From Clostridia bacterium (GTDB taxonomy: Bacteria; Bacillota; Clostridia; Oscillospirales; Acutalibacteraceae): a stretch of 64,000 nucleotides of DNA. Location: assembly GCA_017416765.1 (NCBI GenBank), contig JAFQBE010000032.1, positions 1 to 64,000 of the forward strand, read 5' to 3'. Under the pieces are notes generated by a model. That model had not been told where the DNA came from. It ran no database searches and was given only the letters and a program-made list of their open reading frames with translations. A program made the position numbers and the translations under genes. Shown here piece after piece: positions 22,847 to 32,000 of the stretch (position 1 is its first letter; each line of letters begins with the position of its first letter).

Positions 22847-25822
22847 TTATTCACTTCTGAGTGCTATAACCGGGTCCTTCTTTGCGGCTACGCGTGAGGG
22901 TACAAGGCCTGCAATAACGGTAAGCACCACGCTTATTACAATAAGTGCTATTCCGCCGTAAAGCGGCATTGCTGCAAGGTTTTCAATATTTGCAATCGCA
23001 TTGATAATTGCATTAATCGGTATGAGCAGCAGCAACGACACAAGTATGCCCATAACACCTGAAACAAAGCCGACAATAATGGTTTCGGAATTGAACACAC
23101 GCGAAATATCCTTTTTAGATGCACCGATTGAGCGCAGAATACCTATTTCCTTTGTGCGTTCAAGCACGGAAATATATGTGATAATACCAATCATTATAGA
23201 AGAAACAACAAGCGAAATTGCAACAAAGGCAACAAGCGCATAGGTTACAATATCAATAATCTGCGTAACGGAGCTCATTACAAGGCTTACATAATCGGTA
23301 TAGACTATTGCGCCTGCTTCGTTGCCGCTTTCAATCTGCTGTTGGTTATATTCTTCAATAATTTCGGCAATGCGTTCTTTAGCTTCAAAGCCTATAGGAT
23401 AAATATTGATAGTTGACGGCTGTGCTATATCCGCAACACCGAGAACAGAAAGGTTTTCCTCATAGGTTGAATTCGAAAACTTTTCCTTTTCTTCTTCCTT
23501 GGGCTTTGAATTATTGGCGGAAGATGAATTGTTATTTGAGCCTGAGCTGCTGCCCGGCTTCTTCAATTCTTCTTCACCCGGTATTTCCACCTTTTCGCCG
23601 CTTTCAACCGCTGTGATTATGATTGAAAGAAGTTTCAGCTTCGTATCCTTATTCATGAGCTGAATGTAATTATATACCTGCTGCGGGTCGGACTCCGTAT
23701 CTGCAAGCATTTCTTCAAGGTAAGACATAAGCTTCTTTCTGTCAGACGAAGAACGGATATCTTTAAGCATGAGCTTTACAAACTCAGCCAGCCTCTCCTT
23801 CTCGGCGGCATCCTCAATGTTTTTATTAATAAAATCGTAAATCTCGTCTTCCGACATTGTCGGAATATCCGATTGCGTCTGCATAGGGGTTGCTTCGGGC
23901 AGACCTGCTGTTTTAACGGAGAAAACAACATCGGGCATTGAAACTGCGGACGTCGCGGCAGTCTTTTTATTTTTATCGTCTGTTTTGAATTTAAGACCGG
24001 TAAACACATCAACAGTAGGCTTTGCCTTCTGCTCTTTTACAATTTTGCTGTTATTTGTAAGTTCAAGCACAGATTCGTTAAGCCCGCTCATATAGCCAAT
24101 CATTCCGCCTGAAACGGGTGACTGCGTGCCGGCTTTCGGCCTCGCAATGCCGACAATTTTAAGCTCCTGACCGGAATTGACAACATTTTTCATATACGCT
24201 TCGTTTTCGCGCATATCAACCCATTTTCCATCTGCTTTGTAGTAATAAGAAACACTCGGCACAACTTTAAACGAAAGCCCGATAAACTCGGTATAGTCAA
24301 AGCCTTCAAGCTGAATTTCAGCCTGCTGCTCTTCTTCTGTTTTTTCTTTCTTTTCTTCTTCGGAATTTATCATTTCTTCAAGCTCGCCTGTATCAGCAAG
24401 ACCGAGAGCGTAAAACGATAAATCACTTATTTCGTTATTCTCATCAACAAACAGTACAAGCTCCGTATGGTTTTTAGGCCATGCACCTGCAAGAATATCG
24501 TACTGTGTGCTGAGCAGCCTTTCATCACCTATAAGCTCGGTCCATATATCGCTCTGACTGCCGCCGACAGCTTCAAGCACCTCGCTCGGACGCACCTGAA
24601 CAACTCCGCCGCTTGTATCAGCCTTGAAAATCTGCAAATCCACATCGTAGCCGTACTTTATATCGGTACAAAGGGTATACATTTCTTCATTGAGTGCAAG
24701 GAAGGTTTTGAACCTGCCCAAATCATTCTGCTGGGTTTTAATAGTCATATTCGCAACAGAATTTTCAAGCATCGGCTTTTTATAAATTTTATCAAGCTCG
24801 TGTTCAGCAACATTTATATCCGAAGAAGAAAGCTGACCTAAAAGCGCGGATAAATCCATGCTTTCGCTTTCAATAGTAAGCGGATAGGACGATAAAGTCC
24901 CCTGCTCAATACTGCTGATATACGCCTGCATACCGTTTGAAAGCGAGAGAATAAGCGCAATTCCTATTATACCTATACTGCCCGCAAAAGAAGTAAGCAG
25001 AGTTCTTCCCTTCTTGGTAAGCAGGTTATTAAAGCTCAATGAAAGTGCCGTACCAAAGCTCATTGAAGTGCGCGGTGCTTTTGTTTTTTTGCACTTGGCT
25101 TTTTTTATCGGTTTTCTGACAGCTTCCCTTTCAGTCCGTTCAATTTCGTAGGGGTTAGTATCCTTGCGGATTCTGCCGTCCTTAATTCTGATAAGGCGGT
25201 TTGCATATTCCTTGGCAAGCTTGGGATTATGCGTAACCATAATAACTAGCCTGTCCTTTGAAATTTCGCGGATAAGCTCCATAATCTGCACACTTGTTTT
25301 TGAATCAAGCGCACCCGTAGGCTCATCGGCAAGGAGTATGTCGGGGTCGTTTACAAGTGCACGCGCAATAGCAACGCGCTGCATCTGACCGCCCGACATC
25401 TGGTTGGGCTTTTTATTAAGCTGGTCACCCAGACCGACTTTATTCAGCACCTCAATTGACCTTTTGCGGCGTTCGGCCTTTGATACGCCCGAAAGGGTCA
25501 GCGCAAGCTCAACATTGGCAAGCACGCTTTGGTGCGGAATAAGGTTATAGCTCTGAAAAACAAAGCCAACGGAATGGTTGCGGTAGCCGTCCCAATCCTT
25601 ATCCGAATATTTTTTTGTTGACCTGCCGTTGATAACAAGGTTGCCCGCATCGTAGCGGTCAAGTCCGCCGATAATATTGAGCAGAGTTGTTTTACCCGAG
25701 CCCGAAGGACCGAGAATTGCAACAAACTCATTATCGCGGAAATTGACACTTACGCCGTCGAGCGCAGAAACCTTATTTTCGCCCGACAGATATGTCTTCT
25801 TAATACTTCTCAGTTCTAACAT
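22847..25822 (-). CDS. ABC exporter, ATPase fused to FtsX/MacB-type permease
   Basis: Residues 1-225 form a LolD/MacB-type ATPase: Walker A GPSGSGKTT, signature MSGGQMQRVAIARAL, Walker B ILLADEPT and the H-loop VTHN. A basic linker leads to the first membrane helix (about 290-310), then an extracytoplasmic domain of some 500 residues with acidic and Ser/Asn-rich low-complexity linkers (SGSNNNSSSANNS). The C terminus has three FtsX helices with the ILRSIGASKKDISRVF motif. Family members move lipoproteins, peptides or antibiotics, or signal cell-wall hydrolases; the cargo is unknown. The 991-residue full fusion is common in clostridia. The gene is 22 bp downstream of the metallophosphoesterase gene and is probably co-transcribed with it. 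Confidence 0.92.
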   Translation of the reverse strand: MLELRSIKKTYLSGENKVSALDGVSVNFRDNEFVAILGPSGSGKTTLLNIIGGLDRYDAGNLVINGRSTKKYSDKDWDGYRNHSVGFVFQSYNLIPHQSVLANVELALTLSGVSKAERRKRSIEVLNKVGLGDQLNKKPNQMSGGQMQRVAIARALVNDPDILLADEPTGALDSKTSVQIMELIREISKDRLVIMVTHNPKLAKEYANRLIRIKDGRIRKDTNPYEIERTEREAVRKPIKKAKCKKTKAPRTSMSFGTALSLSFNNLLTKKGRTLLTSFAGSIGIIGIALILSLSNGMQAYISSIEQGTLSSYPLTIESESMDLSALLGQLSSSDINVAEHELDKIYKKPMLENSVANMTIKTQQNDLGRFKTFLALNEEMYTLCTDIKYGYDVDLQIFKADTSGGVVQVRPSEVLEAVGGSQSDIWTELIGDERLLSTQYDILAGAWPKNHTELVLFVDENNEISDLSFYALGLADTGELEEMINSEEEKKEKTEEEQQAEIQLEGFDYTEFIGLSFKVVPSVSYYYKADGKWVDMRENEAYMKNVVNSGQELKIVGIARPKAGTQSPVSGGMIGYMSGLNESVLELTNNSKIVKEQKAKPTVDVFTGLKFKTDDKNKKTAATSAVSMPDVVFSVKTAGLPEATPMQTQSDIPTMSEDEIYDFINKNIEDAAEKERLAEFVKLMLKDIRSSSDRKKLMSYLEEMLADTESDPQQVYNYIQLMNKDTKLKLLSIIITAVESGEKVEIPGEEELKKPGSSSGSNNNSSSANNSKPKEEEKEKFSNSTYEENLSVLGVADIAQPSTINIYPIGFEAKERIAEIIEEYNQQQIESGNEAGAIVYTDYVSLVMSSVTQIIDIVTYALVAFVAISLVVSSIMIGIITYISVLERTKEIGILRSIGASKKDISRVFNSETIIVGFVSGVMGILVSLLLLIPINAIINAIANIENLAAMPLYGGIALIVISVVLTVIAGLVPSRVAAKKDPVIALRSE

Positions 25823-25844
25823 TTTCTTCTTCCTTTTGTTCCTT

Positions 25845-27200
25845 TTATTTTAGCTTTAAAACTGCGTTATAATCATCAATATCATAATTGCCTGCAGTAT
25901 TTTTAAGTAAATCGAAAAGGTCCGCCTTTGTGCCGTCAAAATTCTTTGCATCTATCTTATTAAGTATTGGTTTTATACGCTTTAAAAATGCAACGAACGC
26001 ATCACCTTTAGGTGTACCTTCAACCATGGGCTGATTGCCTTCAAAAACATTGCGCACAAGCTCTACAGCAAAAGCTTTCAGCTTCATTTGGCGGATTGAT
26101 TTATCGCACTTTACAAACAACAGCCTGCAAAGCGTGCCAAGCTTAATTGAGTTAAGCAGCTTGCCCGCCTGACGAACGGCAAACATTAAAACGGGAGTCT
26201 GTTTTACACCGAACTTACGGAGAATACGCTTTGGCTCCTCCTTCATATCAGTAAGCGTATTTGAAATCATTGCATCAAAGGTATCCTGCAGATACTGTTT
26301 GCAGGTTTTACCCTTTGTATCCCAATCAAAATCAGGTGTGGGAATTGATTTTATTTCAACGGTATTTTCATCCTTTACCGTGACAAGCCTGATAATTGCC
26401 GGGTCAGCAATTATTGAACCTGTGCAGACATCATAAAGCTTATTGCCGTTTTCCGTTACATATTCATTTATACTCTGCTGATGCATATGACCGGTAAACA
26501 CAATATGTACACCCGCATCAGCAAGCAGGGTTGCCGCTTTTGCCGATTCCTTCTGCATTGTTGAACCGATAAGTCCGAATATAGGCTGGCAAGGCAAAAT
26601 CGGGAAATGGTTCATCGCTATCATAGTTTGTCCGTCAGCCTTTGCCTGTGCAGCCTGCTGCTTAATCCATTCAATATGTTCTTCGTCAAAGCGTCTGCGC
26701 CCGTCATTGCTGCCATCGTTATTGAGTGCAAGCAGACGCACACCGTCACAAAGCTGCGCAACATAAGAAAGATGCTGCCGGTCAACCGCAATCGCATCGC
26801 AAAAACCAAAGCTATTATAAATATCAAAAAGCTCTTCGCGCTTTGTGCCTTCCGGTTCAATTCTGCCTGTGTCGTTAAAAGCAAAGGGATGCTCCTTAAA
26901 ATCATGGTCAGCGGTAACAACATAAACCTTTTTTCCGCTTTCCTGCAGTTTATCAAGCAGCTTTACAAAGCCCTTGTGGCTTTCCTTTTCACCGTTGAAG
27001 CTCAAATCGCCCGCAATCAAAACCGTATCCGCTTCATCAACTTTTTCAAGCCATGAAAAGACGGATTCGTTTATGCTCTGCGTTTCGGCAAAGCACTTTT
27101 GCTCATAGCGCATAAACTCGTCATATTCCTTTCCGTATGCACCGAGCGAATTTTCAAAATAGTGGGTATCCGTAATAAGGTAAAAGCTGAACTCTTTCAT
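25845..27200 (-). CDS. Calcineurin-like metallophosphoesterase
   Basis: Metallophosphoesterase motifs appear in order: DTHY (residues 11-14), GDLSFNGE, ADHD, NHFP and GHMHQ. These hold a two-metal site that hydrolyses phosphate esters. The third motif is usually GNHD; here it is TADHD, so the Asn metal ligand is replaced by Asp, a notable change. The C-terminal 170 residues are helical and of unknown role. The 451-residue length is larger than the bare domain. No signal peptide is seen, so it acts in the cytoplasm. It precedes the ABC exporter in the same operon. Substrate is unknown. Confidence 0.82.
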   Translation of the reverse strand: MKEFSFYLITDTHYFENSLGAYGKEYDEFMRYEQKCFAETQSINESVFSWLEKVDEADTVLIAGDLSFNGEKESHKGFVKLLDKLQESGKKVYVVTADHDFKEHPFAFNDTGRIEPEGTKREELFDIYNSFGFCDAIAVDRQHLSYVAQLCDGVRLLALNNDGSNDGRRRFDEEHIEWIKQQAAQAKADGQTMIAMNHFPILPCQPIFGLIGSTMQKESAKAATLLADAGVHIVFTGHMHQQSINEYVTENGNKLYDVCTGSIIADPAIIRLVTVKDENTVEIKSIPTPDFDWDTKGKTCKQYLQDTFDAMISNTLTDMKEEPKRILRKFGVKQTPVLMFAVRQAGKLLNSIKLGTLCRLLFVKCDKSIRQMKLKAFAVELVRNVFEGNQPMVEGTPKGDAFVAFLKRIKPILNKIDAKNFDGTKADLFDLLKNTAGNYDIDDYNAVLKLK

Positions 27201-27290
27201 TGCCGTACCACCCGATTATAAATAAATATAATAACCTATTATACAGAATATCACTTTTATGCGTTTTCGTCAATAAAAACACCGCAGACA

Positions 27291-27314
27291 GAAGCGATAT
27301 GCTCAGTCTGCGGT
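27291..27314 (-). terminator. Terminator of the amino acid ABC transporter operon
   Basis: ACCGCAGAC and GTCTGCGGT form a 9 bp stem; the minus strand continues GTTTTTATTG. Confidence 0.75.
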
Positions 27315-27330
27315 TAATGGGTTATTTTTC

Positions 27331-27361
27331 AGGGCGGGATGTCGAGGACGCCGTCCCCTAC
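27331..27361. repeat. Dispersed GTCGAGGACGCC repeat, copy 2
   Basis: AGGGCGGGATGTCGAGGACG continues to CCGTCCCCTAC. It shares GTCGAGGACGCC and the CCCCTAC edge with the copy at 20249. Confidence 0.65.
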
Positions 27362-27372
27362 TATCGGTTTAA

Positions 27373-28116
27373 TTATAATACCTTAGAAAGGAAATCCTTG
27401 AGTCTGTCGCATTTGGGATTGGCAAAGAATTCCTCGGGAGTATTTTCTTCCTTAATAACACCTTCGTCAATAAATACAACCTTACTTGCAACCTCGCGTG
27501 CAAAGCCCATTTCGTGGGTAACAACAACCATGGTCATGCCCTCTTTGGCAAGGCTTTTCATAACCTCAAGCACTTCGCCTACCATTTCTGGGTCAAGCGC
27601 CGAAGTCGGCTCGTCGAAAAGGATAACCTCGGGATTCATTGCAAGCGCACGCACAATTGCAACGCGCTGCTTCTGCCCGCCTGAAAGCTGGCTGGGGTAT
27701 GCGTCCTTACGGTCTGCAAGACCTACACGCTCAAGCAGCTCAATTGCAGTTTTTTCTGCTTCTTCCTTACTCTTTTTGAGCAGCTTCATCGGACCGATGG
27801 TCATATTTTTAAGTATGGTCATATGCGGAAAAAGGTTGAACTGCTGAAAGACCATACCCATTTTCTGGCGGTGAACATTTATGTTTACCTTGGGGTCGGT
27901 AATTTCCGTACCTTCAAAATAAATCTGACCGCCTGTAGGTTCTTCAAGCAGGTTAAGGCAGCGCAGGAATGTAGATTTACCCGAACCCGATGCACCGATA
28001 ACAACGATAACATCGCCCTTTTTGATTTCGGCATCAATGCCTTTTAAAACTTCAATACTGCCAAAGGACTTCTGAAGCCCGTCAACCTTAATAAGTACAT
28101 CGTTATTAGTGGTCAC
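27373..28116 (-). CDS. Polar amino acid ABC transporter, ATP-binding subunit (GlnQ-like)
   Basis: A complete ATPase of the polar amino acid uptake family: Walker [11 protein letters not shown]-loop FQQFNLFPH, signature [15 protein letters not shown], Walker [15 protein letters not shown] and the H-loop VTHEMGFA. It powers import through the permease encoded just before it. The GTG at 28116 is the likely start because AAAGGAGG lies 10 nt upstream inside the permease end. The two genes overlap by 11 bases. The longer frame would start upstream of that ribosome site. The 247-residue length is typical. Confidence 0.93.
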   Translation of the reverse strand: MTTNNDVLIKVDGLQKSFGSIEVLKGIDAEIKKGDVIVVIGASGSGKSTFLRCLNLLEEPTGGQIYFEGTEITDPKVNINVHRQKMGMVFQQFNLFPHMTILKNMTIGPMKLLKKSKEEAEKTAIELLERVGLADRKDAYPSQLSGGQKQRVAIVRALAMNPEVILFDEPTSALDPEMVGEVLEVMKSLAKEGMTMVVVTHEMGFAREVASKVVFIDEGVIKEENTPEEFFANPKCDRLKDFLSKVL

Positions 28117-28909
28117 TGTTGCGCAGCCTCCTTTCAAGCTTTCTGACAAGTGCCGTGAATATCATAACCACAACAAGGTAGATAAGTGCTACGGCAATAA
28201 GCGGCATAAAAGCAGAGAAGGTTCTGCCGCGGATAAGGTCGCCCGCCTTTGTAAGATCAACCGTACCTACATAGCCTGCAACGGAGGTTTCTTTGAGAAG
28301 TACAATAAACTCGTTACAGAGTGTGGGAAGAACGATTTTGAACATCTGCGGAACAACAATATAAATCATGGTCTGTATATAGTTTAAGCCAAGGCTTCTG
28401 CCCGCTTCAAACTGACCCTTATCAACCGACATGATACCGCTGCGGAAAATTTCGGCAACATATGCGCCGGAGTTTATACCGAAAGCGATAACTGCAACCA
28501 TAATGTCGTTTGTTGAGCTTGCAAAAATTATGAAATACATAATGAGCAGCTGAACAACTACGGGTGTGCCTCGGATAACGGTAAGGTAGATATTGCATAT
28601 TGAATTAAAAAATTTCAGCAGACCGTAACCTATACCGCCGCGTTTTTTCAGGTCCGGACCCATTTTATCGTACGTCGAACGGACAATTGCAATAATTACG
28701 CCGAGTGCTATACCGATAAGACCTGCAAGCAGGGTTATTAGCAAAGTGTTGCCGAAACCTTCTACAAGCCATTCCCAACGGTCGCCCTCGATAAAGTTGA
28801 GCTTGAATTCGTCAACAAAATCCTGCCAGCTTAATTTTATCCACTCGCCGAAATCTATGAACAAGCCCTTCATAAAGTCAACATATTTGGTATAAATCCA
28901 TGCAGTCAT
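28106..28909 (-). CDS. Polar amino acid ABC transporter, permease subunit
   Basis: The protein has a 50-residue N-terminal extension, then a His/Glu/Gln/Arg-type permease domain with five helices ([20 protein letters not shown] onward). The conserved [12 protein letters not shown] segment is present, and the EAA loop ([15 protein letters not shown]) contacts the ATPase. The ATG has AAGGAG 7 nt upstream. As only one permease gene is present, it should act as a homodimer. It lies downstream of the binding-protein gene across a hairpin that may lower its expression. Confidence 0.92.
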   Translation of the reverse strand: MTAWIYTKYVDFMKGLFIDFGEWIKLSWQDFVDEFKLNFIEGDRWEWLVEGFGNTLLITLLAGLIGIALGVIIAIVRSTYDKMGPDLKKRGGIGYGLLKFFNSICNIYLTVIRGTPVVVQLLIMYFIIFASSTNDIMVAVIAFGINSGAYVAEIFRSGIMSVDKGQFEAGRSLGLNYIQTMIYIVVPQMFKIVLPTLCNEFIVLLKETSVAGYVGTVDLTKAGDLIRGRTFSAFMPLIAVALIYLVVVMIFTALVRKLERRLRNSDH

Positions 28910-28944
28910 TGTATTACTCCTTTGCTGTGGGATTTACCATAAAA

Positions 28945-28969
28945 ACAGCGGACGGTTAACGCCCGCTGT
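28945..28969 (-). terminator. Attenuating hairpin between binding protein and permease genes
   Basis: ACAGCGG and CCGCTGT arms with a T-run after them on the minus strand. Partial termination here would explain higher levels of the binding protein, a common design in such operons. Confidence 0.6.
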
Positions 28970-28985
28970 AATTCTGATGTGATAA

Positions 28986-29771
28986 TTATTTGATGTATGT
29001 ATCGATGATTTCCTGAATTTTGCCTTCTGCTTCAAGCTCTGCAAGAGCGCCGTTGACTTTTTCAAGAAGCTCTGTGTTTTCCTTTGCTATGCAGATTGCA
29101 TAATCTTCTACTGCCCACTCAGCTTCAAGAATTCTGAGACCTTCATTTGCAGCAACAAAAGACTTTGCAGGCTCGTTGTCGATGATAACAGCGTCAAGCT
29201 TACCTGCCTTGAGTGCCTGAACAGCTTCTGCACCTGTCTTGTAACGGATAACGTTTTCTTCGCCGTAGCCGCCATTTTCAACAGTGTCAGATGCATAAAT
29301 ATCGCCTGTTGTATCCTGCTGAACGCCGTACTTCATTGAGCCGTCAGCAAGCATATCGTCAAGAGAAGTTATTGTTGAATCTTCAGCAACAATAACAACC
29401 TGAATGCCTGTTGCATATGATTCGGAGAAGTTTACGCTTTCAAGACGTTCTTCGGTAACGGTCATACCTGCCATACCCATATCGAACTTGCCGCTCTGAA
29501 CGCCGCCGACGATTGAGCCGAACTCAACATCCTTGATTACAAGCTCCATGCCAAGCTTTTCTGCAATAAGTGTTGCGATATCAACGTCGATACCTGCAAA
29601 TGAATCGCCTTCCTTGAATTCATAGGGAGGGAAGGCTGCGTTTGTAGCCATTATAAGCTCGGGCTTTTCATCAACCTGGGGTTCTTCGCCGCCGCATGCC
29701 CAGAGAACTGTCATGCCCAGAACAAGAGCAAGAACTACAGAAAGAACTTTAACAAGTAATTTTTTGTTCAT
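28986..29771 (-). CDS. Amino acid ABC transporter, substrate-binding lipoprotein
   Basis: A lipoprotein signal ends at LWAC, so Cys is lipidated and the protein sits on the outer face of the membrane. The rest is a class II periplasmic-type binding protein of the SBP_bac_3 family: ATNAAFPPYEF, FAGIDVDIATLIAEKLG, AGMTVTEER and the closing EIIDTYIK. It should deliver a polar amino acid to the permease. The exact ligand is not predictable. The ATG at 29771 has GGAGG 8 nt upstream; the longer frame begins upstream of it. First gene of the operon. Confidence 0.93.
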   Translation of the reverse strand: MNKKLLVKVLSVVLALVLGMTVLWACGGEEPQVDEKPELIMATNAAFPPYEFKEGDSFAGIDVDIATLIAEKLGMELVIKDVEFGSIVGGVQSGKFDMGMAGMTVTEERLESVNFSESYATGIQVVIVAEDSTITSLDDMLADGSMKYGVQQDTTGDIYASDTVENGGYGEENVIRYKTGAEAVQALKAGKLDAVIIDNEPAKSFVAANEGLRILEAEWAVEDYAICIAKENTELLEKVNGALAELEAEGKIQEIIDTYIK

Positions 29772-29801
29772 AATATTTGCCTCCAAATTAAAATTTTAAA
29801 T

Positions 29802-29830
29802 ATTATAGCATTATTATACAATATATGCAA
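29802..29830 (-). promoter_or_regulatory. Promoter of the amino acid transporter operon
   Basis: TTGCAT (complement of 29825-29830), 17 nt, TATAAT (complement of 29802-29807). Confidence 0.75.
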
Positions 29831-29844
29831 GTTTTTTTGAAAAT

Positions 29845-31929
29845 TTATTCACCAATCAACCCATAAAACCTGCCGAGCCAATACGGAAGAAGGAAGCCCG
29901 TACCGTCATACATACGGTCGTAACCTGCTTCCCTGTCCGCCGTAAAATGGTTTGATGCAAAACGCTGTGCAGGGCGCTGGTCATACGGCAGGGGCTTTGT
30001 AAGCTGCGGCTCATAGCCGAATTCAACACCCGCATCAGTCCATTCAAGGTCGCTTCGCAGGCTGTTGTACGCATCGGTTTCTATCGGATAATACGGCATA
30101 TCCTTCATTGTATTTATAGCCGCATCAATATCACAGCTTTCACCTGTCAACGCACCGTAAATAATATTCCATGCGGGGTTTGCTTCTATGCGCTCGTATT
30201 CCCAATGGTCCTTCATGCCGATTATGTAGCAAAGGCGCAAATCGGGGTCTGTTTCATACTCAAGCAAGGGAATTGAGGAAAGGAAAAGCAGATTATCATC
30301 AATATGACAGGTGTGAGCATCCTTACGCTTGCGGTACATGGTGTTGATTGCGTAATGCTCGGTTTTAATCAGGCGCAGATATTCATTCTGATATTTTTCA
30401 TCGCCGCTCATGTGGTAAGCAATTTTAAGGAAGCAGAGCATTTCAAAGGAATTGACGGGATGCTCCCAATACCAGCGGTCGCTGCGGTTAAGGTCATCGG
30501 GATTCCAGTTTGCCCATGTTGTGGGCAGACCGTCCGCATCGCAAAGGCGGTAACCGTGTGAAAGCATATGGTCAACGATTGCACAAACAGCCTGTGCAAC
30601 TTCTTCCTTTTCTGCTTTGTCAGCACAGTAATCGTAATACATTGCCGAGAAAACAAAGTGACCCACCATTTCATCGCTTGAGGTTTCGCCCTTCCATTCA
30701 AGTGCGCCCTTTTCATCACAGGTCAGATGCCATTCAGGGTTGCCGTTGCCGAAGCCGTTTTCACCCTCGCGGCGGTAAGCCCTTGCGGTAAAGCCGGGTA
30801 TACCGCTGATTTTCATGAGCTTCAGCATTGCTTTCATTGACCTGCGCGCAAGCCCAAGTGCTTCCTTATCCTTGGTTGCGGCATAGCGGTAAGCCTGTGC
30901 AAGTCCGTAGCAGCCGGTCCACAGTCCGTCGTTATCGGTAATCGCAACCTTGCCCGAAGAAACATCAAATTTATCCGTCAGGTTGCGCACAGCGCAGAAG
31001 CCTTCGCGGATATTGTAAGTTTCGGTCAACTGCTGAAAATGCTCCGCCTTTTGAGCAAGAGTGACGGTCTGAGTATTAATTACAACAAGTCCGTTTTCCG
31101 TACCGACAAGCACGGTATTGCCGTCGTCCGTTTCAGCAACTGCGGTAACGGCATGGTCAGGCAGCCACCTGCCCTTGCCGTAGAAGCGCTCAATCGCACC
31201 GTCGTAAACCACAAGACCGATATCGGTGCCGACATAGCGTTTGCCCGATTTACCTATAAGTATATTTTTAACATTATAGCTTGTGAGTGCGGACACATCC
31301 TTTTTGCTTATCCAGTAACTTCCCGCATCGTATACCCACAGCCCTTCGGAAGTACCTACCCAGAGCATACCGAATTTATCGCCCGCAACTGCATTGACCG
31401 CCGCATCAGGTATGCCCGAATTTGTGCTGTTCACTTCAAACCATCTCGCACGTTTGCCGAATACTGTCTGAAGGCTTTTGCCGGAAGCTGTATAAACCTC
31501 ACCGTTACCGAAGGCTGTCATATCCGACGGCACACCTTCGGTATTTATGTATTTTTTAAAATCACCGTTTTTAAAGGTGTAGAGTTCTGATTCAGTAATT
31601 ATGCGCAGATTGCCGCTGTTATCTTCATCCATGGCAACAACCGCATCTGCAAAAGTATATGTATATTCGCCGTCAGCCGTTGACAGCTTTTCGCCGCAGG
31701 CAAGCCACAGCCTGCCGGAATTATCACGGTAAAGCAGCTGTACCGCACCCTTATATGCACGCTTTGCAACAAACTTACCCTTTTCAAGCACAGCCGCACC
31801 TTTATCTGTACCAACCCAGGCTTTACCGCCTTTGTCAAAGGCAACGGACAGAATTTTCATCGAGGGCAAGCCGTGCTCCGTAGTATAGTAATCTCTTGTA
31901 TCCTGTTTGAAAGGTTTAACCGTAATCAA
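29845..31929 (-). CDS. Cytoplasmic protein: regulator-type beta-propeller fused to alpha-toroid domain
   Basis: The first 310 residues carry repeated blades such as DKGGKAWVGTDKGAAVLEKG, DKFGMLWVGTSEGLWVYDAG and GKSGKRYVGTDIGLVVYDG, the pattern of two-component regulator propellers. The remaining 370 residues are helical with aromatic and His-rich loops (GLWTGCYGLAQAYRYAATKD, RSDRWYWEHPVNSFEMLCF), resembling an (alpha/alpha)6 toroid of glycoside-hydrolase type. No signal peptide or histidine kinase domain is present, unlike the usual propeller sensors. A role in handling or sensing carbohydrate is inferred from fold only. Translation starts at TTG with AAAGGGAA 6-7 nt upstream. Confidence 0.65.
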   Translation of the reverse strand: MITVKPFKQDTRDYYTTEHGLPSMKILSVAFDKGGKAWVGTDKGAAVLEKGKFVAKRAYKGAVQLLYRDNSGRLWLACGEKLSTADGEYTYTFADAVVAMDEDNSGNLRIITESELYTFKNGDFKKYINTEGVPSDMTAFGNGEVYTASGKSLQTVFGKRARWFEVNSTNSGIPDAAVNAVAGDKFGMLWVGTSEGLWVYDAGSYWISKKDVSALTSYNVKNILIGKSGKRYVGTDIGLVVYDGAIERFYGKGRWLPDHAVTAVAETDDGNTVLVGTENGLVVINTQTVTLAQKAEHFQQLTETYNIREGFCAVRNLTDKFDVSSGKVAITDNDGLWTGCYGLAQAYRYAATKDKEALGLARRSMKAMLKLMKISGIPGFTARAYRREGENGFGNGNPEWHLTCDEKGALEWKGETSSDEMVGHFVFSAMYYDYCADKAEKEEVAQAVCAIVDHMLSHGYRLCDADGLPTTWANWNPDDLNRSDRWYWEHPVNSFEMLCFLKIAYHMSGDEKYQNEYLRLIKTEHYAINTMYRKRKDAHTCHIDDNLLFLSSIPLLEYETDPDLRLCYIIGMKDHWEYERIEANPAWNIIYGALTGESCDIDAAINTMKDMPYYPIETDAYNSLRSDLEWTDAGVEFGYEPQLTKPLPYDQRPAQRFASNHFTADREAGYDRMYDGTGFLLPYWLGRFYGLIGE

Positions 31930-31960
31930 GTGAATTCCCTTTCCCGTATTTTCAAAAAAA

Positions 31961-31983
31961 GCAGGAACGAAAACCGCTCCTGC
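31961..31983. terminator. Bidirectional terminator after ispH::rpsA
   Basis: GCAGGAACG and CGCTCCTGC pair (one mismatch) between an A7 run and a CTTTTT run; on the minus strand it ends the ispH::rpsA operon. Confidence 0.8.
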
Positions 31984-32000
31984 CTTTTTAATAAGTTTAA

